Shown piece after piece: positions 32,520 through 42,400 of a DNA stretch of 64,000 bases. Both the position numbers and the translations under genes were made by a program. Source of the DNA: Labilibaculum sp. GTDB taxonomy: Bacteria > Bacteroidota > Bacteroidia > Bacteroidales > Marinifilaceae. Every line of letters begins with the position of its first letter. Positions within the stretch are counted from its first letter, which is position 1. The stretch spans positions 3,286,001-3,350,000 of the forward strand of contig NZ_OY761461.1 in the NCBI RefSeq assembly GCF_963664555.1, read 5' to 3'. The notes below the pieces were generated by a model. The model did no database searches. It was given only the letters and a program-made list of their open reading frames with translations, and was not told the DNA's origin.

Positions 32520-34949
32520 CTAACCTTTTCGTTTTAACGACATGTAGTCGATGTAATAGATCATTTTAACAGACAAGCTGTTAAACTGCGTTGCGTCGAA
32601 TGTATTTTTTAAATTATTCACAAAACGATGGGCAACTTTATCGTCCTCATTAAATATCGAATTCTTCCAGACTATTGCTAATTCACTTCCCGGAGCGAAT
32701 CTCCACGAGTAAACCATGTCAATGGTAAAGCTGTTAAAATTGATGTCGTTGTTCTCGTTGTAATCAGTGGCATTTAACCGGCCATCCGATTGCAAAGCAT
32801 AAAAGCTGTTGTATTCAGCTTTTGCCCAGTAATGCCTAAGCTTCATTGTTAATGAGCTTTTATTGTTGAAAATCAAACTTCCTGTCAGCTTATTTTCCAA
32901 ATAAGAATTGTTTCTGTCTCCGATATAAACTTTCGTTCTGCCATCAATTTCCTCATCATCAACATATCCCAAATCATTCAAACTCCTTCCCCATTCCAGC
33001 TGATAACTCATCACAAAGCGATCGCTGAAACGGTAACGGGGCTCGATCTCAAACTCGAACACCTGCAAATTATCGCCCCCCAATCTTTTCCCATATTCAC
33101 CCCGAACATCAATGGCCAATGCCTTCCTGTAATCAGATGAAATCCACGCTCCGGCAAATGCTGATGATCCTTTTCTTAGCTTCCATCCGTCAACTCTGGG
33201 CTCGTCCCAATCGTACTGATGCAATGGTCGGAAATTACCATAAATACCCACATCGGTATAACTTTTAAATTTCATTTGCCCATTGTAATATATCGTAAAC
33301 CTGGAAAATCTTCTTGGTTTATATCTTGCCTCGTGACTCAATTGTATGTTCCAGTTTCTTACCAAAACAGAACCTTTTGGCTCAGAATTGTTATAGTATA
33401 AGTTCAGATTATTCAGAATCACATTGTTTCGATTCAAATACCCCATATCGTTAGGATTGTATTTATCCGAAATCATTCTGTGGTAAAAATCCCAGTTAAA
33501 TTTCCCCTTAATTCTGCCAAACTCCAGCTCATGATAATGACCAATTTCATCGGATTCTCCTTTCCCGAATCGGGAAGAAACAATACCCTTTCCTTTTAAA
33601 CCATACGATCGTTCTTTGTTCCTGAATTCAAACTCTGTTCCACTAACATTGGCAACATATTCCAGCTCAGGCATGTACACATTTGTATTAAACAAACTGA
33701 CATACGACTCGTTTTTTAAACTCTGATCGAACACCAACATATTGTAATTCGAAAATGGTTGAGTCTTTACCTTCCTGCTCTCTCCCGAAAGGGTATCAGT
33801 AAGTTCGGCATAAGTATTTTTAGTCATCGCATTAAAAACACCAATTCCTAAACCCTTGGTATTCCGGCCTGATATTTTTGTTGCATTGATAATTTTTGTC
33901 TCTATCGGATTTTCTGTGATGTCCTCATTCTCTTTTAACTGATCTTCTAAGTCATCCATATGAAAAGGACGTCCCCCAATTCTTCGCGAATAGAAAATCT
34001 CTCCACGATTGAATAACTCTGTGGCCTCGGTAAAAAACTGTCTGTTCTCATCGAATTTTACCTCAAAGGGCGATAAATTAAGAATCTCATCATCAGACTG
34101 TACCTGTCCAAAATCAGGAACCAGCATCATATCCAAAGTATAACTTTCGTTGATTCCGTATTTTAAATCCATTCCTCCCCTGTAATTCACATCAACAGAC
34201 GATTCATCAGAAGATTTATCGAAATATGTTGAGAAATAAGGCGTAAACGACAGGCGAACCGGAGGATTTACATTCTCAATTCCTTTGAGCACACCACTCT
34301 GACTCACCCAGCCAGATTCTTCCTTATCAATAAAATTCCATGTAACCTTTTCACGCACACTCTGAATGTTACGAACGATATTCATTCCCCATTCCTGAAT
34401 TTCTTTGGCGGGAAAACGCAATGCTGAATAAGGAATTTCTATTTCGGCACTCCAGCCATTCTCATTAATCATGACGGCACTATTCCAAACAGCATCCCAA
34501 CTTGAATCTTCATTGCCCTTTACAACTTTGGCGTCCCACTGCACTCCTGCCGGAGTAACAATAAACTCAAAAGCATCAAGACCATTGTTGAACGGATCGA
34601 TAAGCAGAGATAAGAAATCAGTATTATTCAGTTCATCACGCTTACTCAATTCCTTAAGAATTCCATCAGAATTGTTATCATACATCATCACACCAACAAT
34701 AATGGAATGATCCGTATAAATAAATTTCGCTTCTGTTTTAAAATTGGATGGTTTGCCATTCGATGGCTCATACTGAATAAAATCTCCGGCAATCGGAACC
34801 CCTTTCCATACATCATCAGTAAGATGTCCGTCAATCTCGGGTTTATTTATAACCCGAACAGCAGTAAGTTCTTTTTTGAGAGTTAAACTATATGCGGGCA
34901 AAACAAATAAGCTTGTAATCAGACAAGTCAGCAACAGCACTCTCTTCAT
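32520..34949 (-). CDS. DUF5916 outer-membrane protein with CBM9-like domain
   Basis: An 809-residue exported protein (signal peptide ending PAYS). Residues about 30-215 form a CBM9-like domain (PEIDGHLTDDVWKGVPIAGDF at its start, then AGVQWDAKVVKG and WSAEIEIPYSALRF). The remaining ~590 residues are the DUF5916 outer-membrane beta-barrel: FSPYFS-like aromatic strands, NLSPFEVKFDENRQFFTEAT, and many short amphipathic strands to a Tyr/Leu-rich end. DUF5916 proteins are common in Bacteroidota; they are assumed to be porin-like channels or receptors, without proven ligand. Monocistronic. Confidence 0.88.
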   Translation of the reverse strand: MKRVLLLTCLITSLFVLPAYSLTLKKELTAVRVINKPEIDGHLTDDVWKGVPIAGDFIQYEPSNGKPSNFKTEAKFIYTDHSIIVGVMMYDNNSDGILKELSKRDELNNTDFLSLLIDPFNNGLDAFEFIVTPAGVQWDAKVVKGNEDSSWDAVWNSAVMINENGWSAEIEIPYSALRFPAKEIQEWGMNIVRNIQSVREKVTWNFIDKEESGWVSQSGVLKGIENVNPPVRLSFTPYFSTYFDKSSDESSVDVNYRGGMDLKYGINESYTLDMMLVPDFGQVQSDDEILNLSPFEVKFDENRQFFTEATELFNRGEIFYSRRIGGRPFHMDDLEDQLKENEDITENPIETKIINATKISGRNTKGLGIGVFNAMTKNTYAELTDTLSGESRKVKTQPFSNYNMLVFDQSLKNESYVSLFNTNVYMPELEYVANVSGTEFEFRNKERSYGLKGKGIVSSRFGKGESDEIGHYHELEFGRIKGKFNWDFYHRMISDKYNPNDMGYLNRNNVILNNLNLYYNNSEPKGSVLVRNWNIQLSHEARYKPRRFSRFTIYYNGQMKFKSYTDVGIYGNFRPLHQYDWDEPRVDGWKLRKGSSAFAGAWISSDYRKALAIDVRGEYGKRLGGDNLQVFEFEIEPRYRFSDRFVMSYQLEWGRSLNDLGYVDDEEIDGRTKVYIGDRNNSYLENKLTGSLIFNNKSSLTMKLRHYWAKAEYNSFYALQSDGRLNATDYNENNDINFNSFTIDMVYSWRFAPGSELAIVWKNSIFNEDDKVAHRFVNNLKNTFDATQFNSLSVKMIYYIDYMSLKRKG

Positions 34950-35123
34950 GGTGGCAACAATCTTTTAGGGGTTTAGCAATAACTAATGTGGTAACTCTCA
35001 CACTACTATCATATTTTATGCCAACACAACACCAACACTTAATTTACAGACACTTACTTATTTTTCGTTCAAAATAAACTGAACGTTTACGGAACAATGC
35101 TGTTCGCCTACGGACATAAAAAA

Positions 35124-35147
35124 AACCGCTTGATTGCTCAAGCGGTT
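35124..35147 (-). terminator. Terminator after the prohibitin-like gene
   Basis: Perfect 10-bp stem AACCGCTTGA / TCAAGCGGTT, 4-nt loop, followed by a T run on the minus strand. Confidence 0.85.
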
Positions 35148-35169
35148 ATGAAAATCTCATTTTAATACT

Positions 35170-35982
35170 TTAGTTGTTTCCAAGAATCAATGGCATTCCA
35201 TCTTTTCCACTTCCAATAACTACAACTTTAGAGTTTGGAGATTCAGAAAGCTTAATGGTAGCCTCAATTCCTCTCATTTTCAAAAGGGCCTCAGTTAAAC
35301 TACTATTAATAATTTTATTCGCAACAGCTTCACCGTCGGCAGCAATTCTCTTTCTTTCTGCCTCACTTTTTTCTTTATCCAATCTAAACTGATAGGCAAG
35401 AGCTTCTTGTTCCTGCTGTAATTTACTTTCAATAGCTGTTTTAATTTTCGCAGGAAGATTAATCGAACGAATTAACAAGGCCTTCATTTGAATGTTATTC
35501 TTTTTCAGAATAATAGAAGTCTCTTGAATGATAGCATCTTCAACTTCTTTTCTTTTTGTAGAATAAATTTCTTCAGCATTATATCTACCAGCTACCTGTC
35601 TCACCGATGATCTAACCTCAGGAATAACTAACTGATTAATATAATCTTTACCAAAAATCTCGTGCAAATATCCAATTTTATTGTACTCCGGATTGAATCG
35701 AACAGACACATCAATATTTAGTGATAAACCACTTTTATCCAAAACATCCATGGTTTCTTCACTTTTCTGCTCACGAACTATATAAACATTCATCTTATTC
35801 CAAGGAGCAATAATATGAAATCCTGGTTGAGCAACATGCTCTTTGTCCAGTCCTCCGGAAAATTTACGGAAAATAACTCCACGTTCACCTGGTTGTAAAG
35901 TAACGAACATACTCGATCCTGATAAGACCAAAATTACGGCCAAAATTCCCAGAACAATTAAAAAATAAGGTTGCTTCTTCAT
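35170..35982 (-). CDS. Prohibitin/SPFH-family membrane protein
   Basis: A ~270-residue protein with one N-terminal membrane helix (about 5-27) and an SPFH/Band 7 domain (PGERGVIFRKFSGGLDKEHVAQPGFHIIAPW to about residue 215), then a helical segment with EQEALAYQFRLDKEKSEAER, the coiled coil through which such proteins build rings. The start MKKQPYFLIVLG is preferred over the upstream ATG at 35997. Prohibitin-like proteins scaffold membrane proteases and lipid domains. Monocistronic with its own terminator. Confidence 0.9.
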   Translation of the reverse strand: MKKQPYFLIVLGILAVILVLSGSSMFVTLQPGERGVIFRKFSGGLDKEHVAQPGFHIIAPWNKMNVYIVREQKSEETMDVLDKSGLSLNIDVSVRFNPEYNKIGYLHEIFGKDYINQLVIPEVRSSVRQVAGRYNAEEIYSTKRKEVEDAIIQETSIILKKNNIQMKALLIRSINLPAKIKTAIESKLQQEQEALAYQFRLDKEKSEAERKRIAADGEAVANKIINSSLTEALLKMRGIEATIKLSESPNSKVVVIGSGKDGMPLILGNN

Positions 35983-36167
35983 GATTTTGTATTTCAATTA
36001 TATTTCTAATTCTTGTTAAATATAGTACAATTATGTCAGATTTTGAAGAATCTTGCATGGGTAAATTTGAAAATCACGTCTCTTATCAAAAGAAACTATT
36101 TGGTTAGTTTGAAGATTGAGTTTTTTTACATATTTTCGGCTCTTTACTCTTGTAAATTTTAAAAATC

Positions 36168-37043
36168 ATGGAAAAAATAAAATCATCAGAATTAATAATA
36201 AATCCTGACGGAAGTGTTTTTCACTTACACCTTAAACCGGAACATCTTGCTGACACAGTAATTCTCGTTGGAGATCCCGGACGTGTTGAGTTAGTTGCCA
36301 GTTATTTTGACAGTGTGGAATGTACGATATCAAACCGCGAGTTTGTAACAAAAACCGGAAGCTATAAAGGAAAACGATTTTCGGTTCTTTCAACAGGAAT
36401 TGGCACCGACAATATAGACATTGTAGTGAACGAACTAGATGCTTTGGTGAATATCGATTTGGAAACACGAACACCTAAAAAAGAGCACACCACTTTAAAT
36501 TTGGTTAGAATTGGAACTTCCGGAGCTTTACAGGGAAATATTCCTGTTGATTCCTTTTTGCTATCCAACAAATCGATAGGATTTGACGGAATGCTAAATT
36601 TTTATGCCGACAGAGATTCCGTATCCGAATTGGATTTTGAAGATGCATTTAAGAAGTATGTGAATTGGGATCATAAACTAGCTTCTCCCTATGTTGTTCC
36701 CGCATCAAAAAGCCTATTGGACATTTTAGATGGCGGCGACATGACCAGAGGTGTTACTATCTCGGCGAATGGATTTTACGGACCTCAGGGCAGAGTTCTT
36801 CGCCTTCAGACTTTGGATCCTGATTTGAATGATAAAATCGAAAAATTCGAATACAAAGGAGAGAAAATCACCAATTACGAAATGGAAAGTTCGGCAATAT
36901 TTGGACTTTCAGCAATGTTAGGACATGAGTCGGTTGCTGTTTGTGCAATAATTGCGAATAGAATTACCAAAGATGCAAGCAAAGATTATCATCCAACGAT
37001 AAAAAAACTAATTCAAACCGTTTTAGATCGACTAAGTAAATAG
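36168..37043 (+). CDS. Nucleoside phosphorylase (uridine phosphorylase-like)
   Basis: A 291-residue cytosolic enzyme of the PNP_UDP_1 family, cleaving nucleosides with phosphate. Visible are the phosphate-binding start VILVGDPGRVELVASYFD, STGIGTDNIDIVVNEL, VRIGTSGALQGNIPV and the nucleoside-binding ITNYEMESSAIFGLSAMLGH, all expected for the fold. The EMES motif and the family's usual annotation point to uridine phosphorylase, but the base preference is not certain. A TATTTTCG box near 36131 may be its promoter. A terminator follows. Confidence 0.9.
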   Translation: MEKIKSSELIINPDGSVFHLHLKPEHLADTVILVGDPGRVELVASYFDSVECTISNREFVTKTGSYKGKRFSVLSTGIGTDNIDIVVNELDALVNIDLETRTPKKEHTTLNLVRIGTSGALQGNIPVDSFLLSNKSIGFDGMLNFYADRDSVSELDFEDAFKKYVNWDHKLASPYVVPASKSLLDILDGGDMTRGVTISANGFYGPQGRVLRLQTLDPDLNDKIEKFEYKGEKITNYEMESSAIFGLSAMLGHESVAVCAIIANRITKDASKDYHPTIKKLIQTVLDRLSK

Positions 37044-37068
37044 CTTTTGCCCTTACTATCAAATATTT

Positions 37069-37098
37069 AACCCGCAAGATTGCTTTTCCTTGCGGGTT
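37069..37098 (+). terminator. Terminator after the nucleoside phosphorylase gene
   Basis: Perfect 10-bp stem AACCCGCAAG / CTTGCGGGTT followed by TTAC. Confidence 0.85.
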
Positions 37099-37131
37099 TT
37101 ACTATATTTATTGAGGACTAAAGCTATTATC

Positions 37132-37992
37132 ATGAATAAGAATAAGTTAGAAGCTCTATTATCCTTACTGGATGATCCTGATAAAGAAATTTATAGAAGT
37201 GTCGAAAAAGAACTAATAGAGCTAGCGGTTAGTGCAATACCACAACTGGAAGATTTCTGGCTGGAATCAAAGAGTCCCCTCTTTCAGGAAAGACTGGAAA
37301 TGGTAATCAACAAAATTCAGTTTAAGACCGTTAAGAAAGAGCTTGTCGCGTGGAGTTCCGCTAAAAATCCGAACCTAATAGATGGCGCGATTCTGGTGAA
37401 TAAAAGTTACAATCCAAATCTGTTGATAGATCCTATCCGAAAAAGCATTCAGAAAATAAAAGATGATGTAAGTTTAGAACTAAACGATAATCTTACCGCA
37501 TTAGAAAAAATTAAGATTCTAAATCATTTTTTCTACAACATATACAACTATCAAGCTCTCTCGCCCAATCAACCAACAAATTGGGATGGTGACATCAGCA
37601 CTGTTTTATCGCAAAAACATGGCAATTATATAATAATTGCAATTATTTATGCAGGTATCGCCCAAGAACTAAACATTCCCGTATACGGTATAAATCTTCC
37701 TGACAGTGTTATACTTTGTTATAAAGATGAATTAGCTGCCAAATCAAATATGGAAAACACCAAGTCTATTCTTTTTTACATCAATCCTATTGATAAAGGG
37801 ACAGTATTCGGACAAAAGGATTTACAACAAATCATCAAAGCTAAAAATATCGCAAACAAAGCCCAGTTCTATAAATTAGCATCCAACACAAGTATGATAA
37901 AAAGATTGGTTCAACATGAAATTAATGTGTACAAAAAACTGAACCTAAATAGCTTCATACCCAATTTCAAAGAATTGTTTCGCTCCATATAA
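37132..37992 (+). CDS. Transglutaminase-like (SirB1-type) protein
   Basis: A 286-residue cytosolic protein. Start MNKNKLEALLSLLDDPDKEI is chosen; an ATG-like entry at 37090 lies inside the preceding terminator. N-terminal ~75 residues are helical HEAT-like (IPQLEDFWLESKSPLFQERLEMVI), followed by a Transglut_core2 domain (TALEKIKILNHFFYN, NYQALSPNQPTNWDGDISTVLSQKHGN, IAQELNIPVYGINLP). In SirB1-type proteins the catalytic Cys is replaced or lost; here the usual G-x-C position reads KHGNYI, so peptidase activity is doubtful. Function unknown, conserved in Bacteroidota. Confidence 0.8.
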   Translation: MNKNKLEALLSLLDDPDKEIYRSVEKELIELAVSAIPQLEDFWLESKSPLFQERLEMVINKIQFKTVKKELVAWSSAKNPNLIDGAILVNKSYNPNLLIDPIRKSIQKIKDDVSLELNDNLTALEKIKILNHFFYNIYNYQALSPNQPTNWDGDISTVLSQKHGNYIIIAIIYAGIAQELNIPVYGINLPDSVILCYKDELAAKSNMENTKSILFYINPIDKGTVFGQKDLQQIIKAKNIANKAQFYKLASNTSMIKRLVQHEINVYKKLNLNSFIPNFKELFRSI

Positions 37993-38025
37993 AAAAAGCC
38001 CGTTTCATTAAGAAACGGGCTTTTT
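37993..38025. terminator. Bidirectional terminator
   Basis: Perfect 14-bp stem (AAAAAGCCCGTTTC / GAAACGGGCTTTTT), 5-nt loop, between the convergent transglutaminase-like and rny genes. Confidence 0.9.
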
Positions 38026-38043
38026 ACTAATTTATATATTTTA

Positions 38044-39576
38044 TTACTTCGCGTAATTAATCGCTCTTGTTTCTCTAATTACAGTAATCTTAACCTGGCC
38101 AGGATAGGTCATTTCGTCCTGAATCTTTTGAGCAATATCTAAGGACAATGTTTCAGCTTCTTTATCAGAAACTTTATCGCTTCCAACAATTACCCTCAAT
38201 TCTCTACCTGCCTGAATAGCATATGTTTTAAGCACACCAGGATGCGATAATGCCAAATTCTCAAGATCCTTCAATCTCTTGATATATGACTCTACAATTT
38301 CTCTTCTTGCTCCAGGACGTGCACCTGAAATAGCATCACAAGCCTGAATAATTGGAGAAATCATCGATGTCATTTCAATTTCGTCATGGTGAGCACCAAT
38401 AGCATTACAGATATCCGGCTTCTCTTTGTATTTTTCAGCCAATTTCATACCCAAAATTGCATGTGGTAATTCCGGCTCTTCATCCGGCACCTTTCCAATA
38501 TCATGCAACAGACCAGCACGTTTCGCTCTTTTCGCATTCAATCCAAGCTCAGTTGCCATGATAGCACAAAGATTAGCTGTTTCCCGCGAGTGCTGCAATA
38601 AATTTTGTCCGTAAGATGAACGATACTTCATTTTACCAACCAAACGAATCAATTCAGGATGCAATCCATGAACACCCAAGTCAATTGCAGTGCGTTTTCC
38701 AGTCTCAATAATTTCTTCTTCGATCTGCTTACGAACCTTATTAACAACTTCTTCAATTCTTGCCGGGTGAATACGCCCATCAGTAACCAATTGATGCAAT
38801 GCCAATCTGGCAATCTCACGTCTAACAGGATCAAAACCAGAAAGAACAATAGCTTCAGGAGTGTCATCTACTATTATCTCAATACCGGTAGCAGCTTCCA
38901 AAGCACGAATGTTGCGACCTTCACGACCAATAATTCTACCTTTTATTTCATCCGATTCAATATGAAAAATCGTAACTGAATTTTCTATCGCTGTTTCAGT
39001 AGCTACACGTTGGATCGTTTTCACAACTACTTTTTTAGCTTCCATATTAGCTGTCATCTTGGCCTCTTCCATGATTTCATTCACGTAAGACATGGCCTCG
39101 GTTTTCGCTACATCACGCATAGAATCGATCAATTGAGTTTTGGCCTCTTCTCCGGATAAACCGGAAATCTTTTCCAACTGCTCGATTTGCTGCTTTTTTG
39201 CCTTCTCCAACTCATCAGATTTTCTTTCCACCAAATCAATTTGAACGGTCAAATTCTCACGAACGATATCAACCTCTTTCTTTTTGCGCTGAAATTCATC
39301 TATTCGTTGATTTAAAGCATTTTCCCTTTGTTTGTATTTCGTCTCAGCTGCAAGTAATTTATTATTTCTTGAGTTGATTTGTTTCTCATGCTCTGTTTTC
39401 AATTGGAAAAATTTCTCTTTTGCCTGAAGAATCTTATCTTTTTTGATCACTTCCGCTTCCGATTGGGCATCCCTAATTATTGAGCTGCTTCTGGCTTTAA
39501 GAGTCTTTTGCAAAACAAAGTAAGAAACAATGCCACCACCAACAAACGCAATGGACCCTATTATTATTTCAATCAT
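38044..39576 (-). CDS. rny: Ribonuclease Y
   Basis: A ~510-residue membrane-anchored endoribonuclease that starts mRNA decay. Start [15 protein letters not shown] is preferred because it begins the membrane helix; the frame's upstream ATG at 39633 adds 19 residues. Domains in order: N-terminal helix (1-22), long coiled coil (25-180), KH domain with [18 protein letters not shown] (about 210-270), HD domain with [17 protein letters not shown] (about 345-365) and HHDE, and a conserved C-terminal domain ending [14 protein letters not shown]. Downstream of zapA on the same strand, as in many Bacteroidota. Confidence 0.95.
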   Translation of the reverse strand: MIEIIIGSIAFVGGGIVSYFVLQKTLKARSSSIIRDAQSEAEVIKKDKILQAKEKFFQLKTEHEKQINSRNNKLLAAETKYKQRENALNQRIDEFQRKKKEVDIVRENLTVQIDLVERKSDELEKAKKQQIEQLEKISGLSGEEAKTQLIDSMRDVAKTEAMSYVNEIMEEAKMTANMEAKKVVVKTIQRVATETAIENSVTIFHIESDEIKGRIIGREGRNIRALEAATGIEIIVDDTPEAIVLSGFDPVRREIARLALHQLVTDGRIHPARIEEVVNKVRKQIEEEIIETGKRTAIDLGVHGLHPELIRLVGKMKYRSSYGQNLLQHSRETANLCAIMATELGLNAKRAKRAGLLHDIGKVPDEEPELPHAILGMKLAEKYKEKPDICNAIGAHHDEIEMTSMISPIIQACDAISGARPGARREIVESYIKRLKDLENLALSHPGVLKTYAIQAGRELRVIVGSDKVSDKEAETLSLDIAQKIQDEMTYPGQVKITVIRETRAINYAK

Positions 39577-39769
39577 ATCATAGAATATTAAGTCAGTATT
39601 ATTATATATATAAAATGCAACCCGTACTATCACTCAGGCTTACAAAAATAACGTTCAATAGACCACTCTTATCGCACCAAAAGATACAAGAAAAATGACT
39701 ACAAAACATTAAAATTGCGATCAGCTTAAGAAATAATGCGGGTTACAACTTTCCTACTAAGAATGTAAA

Positions 39770-40066
39770 CTACTCTTTATCTAAAAATTCTCTTAACTCC
39801 TGCTCCATTGCCTTGACCTCTTCAAGAACCGGGGAAACATCAGTTTTATTTTCAGCTTCAATAACTTTAATTACGTACTGTAACGAAGCCATTGCTAAAA
39901 AATCCTGAGTATCTTTATCTTTATATCGTTGTTTGTATTGCAATACTTTTTCATTAATCATTTTTGCAGCTTTCCGGATAACCTCTTCCTGGTTACGATC
40001 TATCTTCAAAGGATAAAACCGATCCGCTACATTAACTCTTATTGAAAGTTTTTCGTCCATAAACAA
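39770..40066 (-). CDS. zapA: Cell division protein ZapA
   Basis: A 98-residue protein; N-terminal DEKLSIRVNVADRFYPLKID and EEVIRKAAKMINEKVLQYKQ followed by a coiled coil (LQYVIKVIEAENK) match ZapA, which cross-links FtsZ filaments at midcell. It is 3 bp after the coiled-coil gene and upstream of rny. Confidence 0.88.
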   Translation of the reverse strand: MFMDEKLSIRVNVADRFYPLKIDRNQEEVIRKAAKMINEKVLQYKQRYKDKDTQDFLAMASLQYVIKVIEAENKTDVSPVLEEVKAMEQELREFLDKE

Positions 40067-40069
40067 ATT

Positions 40070-40366
40070 CTACCTGTTTAAAAGAGCAATACATTTATCA
40101 ATCTCCCGCACAATTCGGTTAATTTTAACCTTAGCCTCCTGCGAATCGCCGCTATTCGCAGCAAATGTTTTGGCTAACTTTAATGTATTGTATTGATGGT
40201 CGAGTTCTTCCCTTTCCCTTTTCAGAATTTCAAGCTTTTCCATGAGCTCCAATTTCTCATGAATTAAAGATTCTTTCTCCTGTTTAGATTTCCGGTACAA
40301 CAAAATCAGTTCCGAAATTTGTCCTTTCAAACTATTCAGTACTTCGTTTGGCTCTTGATCCATCAT
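40070..40366 (-). CDS. Coiled-coil protein in the zapA operon
   Basis: A 98-residue coiled-coil protein (LKGQISELILLYRKSKQEKE onward, heptads across residues 10-65), followed by a short C-terminal helix (KINRIVREIDKCIALLNR) conserved in this position across Bacteroidota. It precedes zapA by 3 bp, so the products probably interact at the division site, analogous to ZapB-ZapA. Function by context only. Confidence 0.75.
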   Translation of the reverse strand: MMDQEPNEVLNSLKGQISELILLYRKSKQEKESLIHEKLELMEKLEILKREREELDHQYNTLKLAKTFAANSGDSQEAKVKINRIVREIDKCIALLNR

Positions 40367-40463
40367 TAAAATTTTTCTTTTACAAAATTAACATTGCTGA
40401 GAAGATTATCAAATATATTAGTTTGTATTTTGTAAATCATTTCAGAAAAAATAGGTTTTTTTG

Positions 40464-40471
40464 TAGTTTTG
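40464..40471 (+). promoter_or_regulatory. Bacteroidota -7 promoter box for the M23 gene
   Basis: TAGTTTTG matches TAnnTTTG, 32 bp before the start codon at 40503. Confidence 0.5.
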
Positions 40472-40502
40472 ATAATCCTTTCACAAAACCAGTATTTATA
40501 AT

Positions 40503-42233
40503 ATGAAGATAACCAGAACATCCACAATTCTCATACTATTGTTATTACTATTTTCATTTTCTAAACAAATATACTCTCAGAGTATAATATTCCCTCAAAA
40601 TTATTTTCGCTCACCCGTTGATTTTGACATAACATTATCAGGTAACTTTGCAGAACTCCGTAACAATCATTTTCATTCCGGTATCGATATCAGAACATTT
40701 ACAACAGGTAAAAAAGTATACGCGGTTGCTGATGGTTTCGTAAGCAGAATTAAAATATCCTCAGGAGGTTATGGAAAAGCAATTTATATCGATCATCCAA
40801 ATGGTTACACCTCTGTTTTTGCTCATCTTGATCATTTCAACAAGGATATTGAGGAATTTGTCAAGTCATATCAATATCAAAACAACAGTTTCGAATTTGA
40901 TTTAAATATAAACAAGGATGAAATGTTAATTAAAAAAGGCACTGTAATTGCATTTTCAGGAAATACAGGTTCATCTGCTGGTCCGCATTTGCATTTCGAA
41001 ATAAGAGATACAAAATCGGAACATCCTCTTAATCCATTACTTTTTGGTTTCAAAATAAAAGATACTACCCCACCAAAAATATTCAATTTATATGCCTACC
41101 CTCTCGATTCTGCAAGCAATGTAAATGGTTTTAACAGCAGACAAAACTTTCCGGTTACTTTCTATAACAATGCATTTCATTTAAAAGGTGATCCTAAACT
41201 GAAATTACTGGGAAATATTGGATTTGCTCTTGAAACAAATGACTATATGGATAATACATGGGGAAAGTGCGGCATTTTTGACATGAAAATGAAAATAAAT
41301 GACACATTAATCTCAAGTTATTCTTTTGAAGAGTTTTCTTTTGACGAATCGACCTACATCAACAGTCACCTTGATTACGAATTAAATGTATCGCAGAACA
41401 AACGTATTCATAAAACTTTTAAAGAGCCAAATAATCAACTTAGTATTTATTCGAAGATGAAAGACAATGGGATCTTTAAGTTTAAAAAGAGCACTGATTA
41501 CAAAATTGATTTTCTTGTTTCTGATGCAAATCTGAATAAAAGCACTCTTAGAATTTACGCAGCAGGAAACGAAATTGAAAAGATTTTTCCGGAAGGTGAT
41601 TTTGAAATATTAATGAACTATAAAAAAGAGAACATTTTCAAAAAAGAAAATCTAGAATTAAAATTTCCAAAGAATAGTTTCTATACAAACATTCCGTTTA
41701 CCTATTCCGCGGAACAAGATTCAAACTATCTTTCGGATATTCACTCCATAAACAGTGAAAAAGTTCCAGTACACAACTATTATACAATCTCAATAAAGCC
41801 CAAATCTATACCTAAGGGAAAATCCAATAAGCTCCTTATAGTCCGAATAGATGAAAAAGGAGAACCAACAAACGAAGGGGGAATTTATTTCGATGATTCA
41901 GTAAAAACAAAGTCGAGGTATTTTGGAAAATTTGCCGTAAGCATGGATACAATTCCTCCTATGATTCAACCCATTACCAATTTTAACCTTAAATCCCTAA
42001 ACGGACAGAAATCAATCAGATTCACCATTAAAGATGAACTGTCAGGGATAAAATCATACGAAGGATCAATTGATGGTAAATGGGTGCTATTTGAATATGA
42101 CGCTAAAAATGATCTTTTATTTTATGTTTTTGACAGCAAAAGATTAGCTCCGAATAAAAATCATCAGTTGCAAGTAAGGGTGACAGATCAAGTTGACAAC
42201 GAGGAAATATTCACAACTAATTTTATCTGGTAA
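40503..42233 (+). CDS. Secreted M23-family metallopeptidase
   Basis: A 576-residue exported protein (signal peptide ending IYSQS). The LytM/M23 domain is near the N-terminus, with zinc ligands in NHFHSGIDI (His and Asp, about 57-62) and GPHLHFEIR (His-x-His, about 160), so it is probably active against peptidoglycan cross-links or as an amidase activator. The C-terminal ~380 residues are beta-rich (Ig-like or concanavalin-like segments, e.g. DELSGIKSYEGSIDGKWVL) and conserved in Bacteroidota M23 proteins of this size. Divergent from the zapA operon, in keeping with a cell-wall role. Confidence 0.9.
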   Translation: MKITRTSTILILLLLLFSFSKQIYSQSIIFPQNYFRSPVDFDITLSGNFAELRNNHFHSGIDIRTFTTGKKVYAVADGFVSRIKISSGGYGKAIYIDHPNGYTSVFAHLDHFNKDIEEFVKSYQYQNNSFEFDLNINKDEMLIKKGTVIAFSGNTGSSAGPHLHFEIRDTKSEHPLNPLLFGFKIKDTTPPKIFNLYAYPLDSASNVNGFNSRQNFPVTFYNNAFHLKGDPKLKLLGNIGFALETNDYMDNTWGKCGIFDMKMKINDTLISSYSFEEFSFDESTYINSHLDYELNVSQNKRIHKTFKEPNNQLSIYSKMKDNGIFKFKKSTDYKIDFLVSDANLNKSTLRIYAAGNEIEKIFPEGDFEILMNYKKENIFKKENLELKFPKNSFYTNIPFTYSAEQDSNYLSDIHSINSEKVPVHNYYTISIKPKSIPKGKSNKLLIVRIDEKGEPTNEGGIYFDDSVKTKSRYFGKFAVSMDTIPPMIQPITNFNLKSLNGQKSIRFTIKDELSGIKSYEGSIDGKWVLFEYDAKNDLLFYVFDSKRLAPNKNHQLQVRVTDQVDNEEIFTTNFIW

Positions 42234-42340
42234 TTCAATATGTCTATACTAAAAACTTCAGATTTCCATAAATCCATTCAAACACTATCTATAGTCTGAT
42301 AAATCAAGACTTTTATCATTTTTATCTACTGATTTTTTTT

Positions 42341-42348
42341 TATTTTTG
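42341..42348 (+). promoter_or_regulatory. Bacteroidota -7 promoter box for the C69 dipeptidase gene
   Basis: TATTTTTG (TAnnTTTG) 53 bp upstream of the start codon at 42401. Confidence 0.5.
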
Positions 42349-42400
42349 TACCACCGAAAACGGTTTAATTCAGTATTGAATACATTTAAAATAGTTAAAC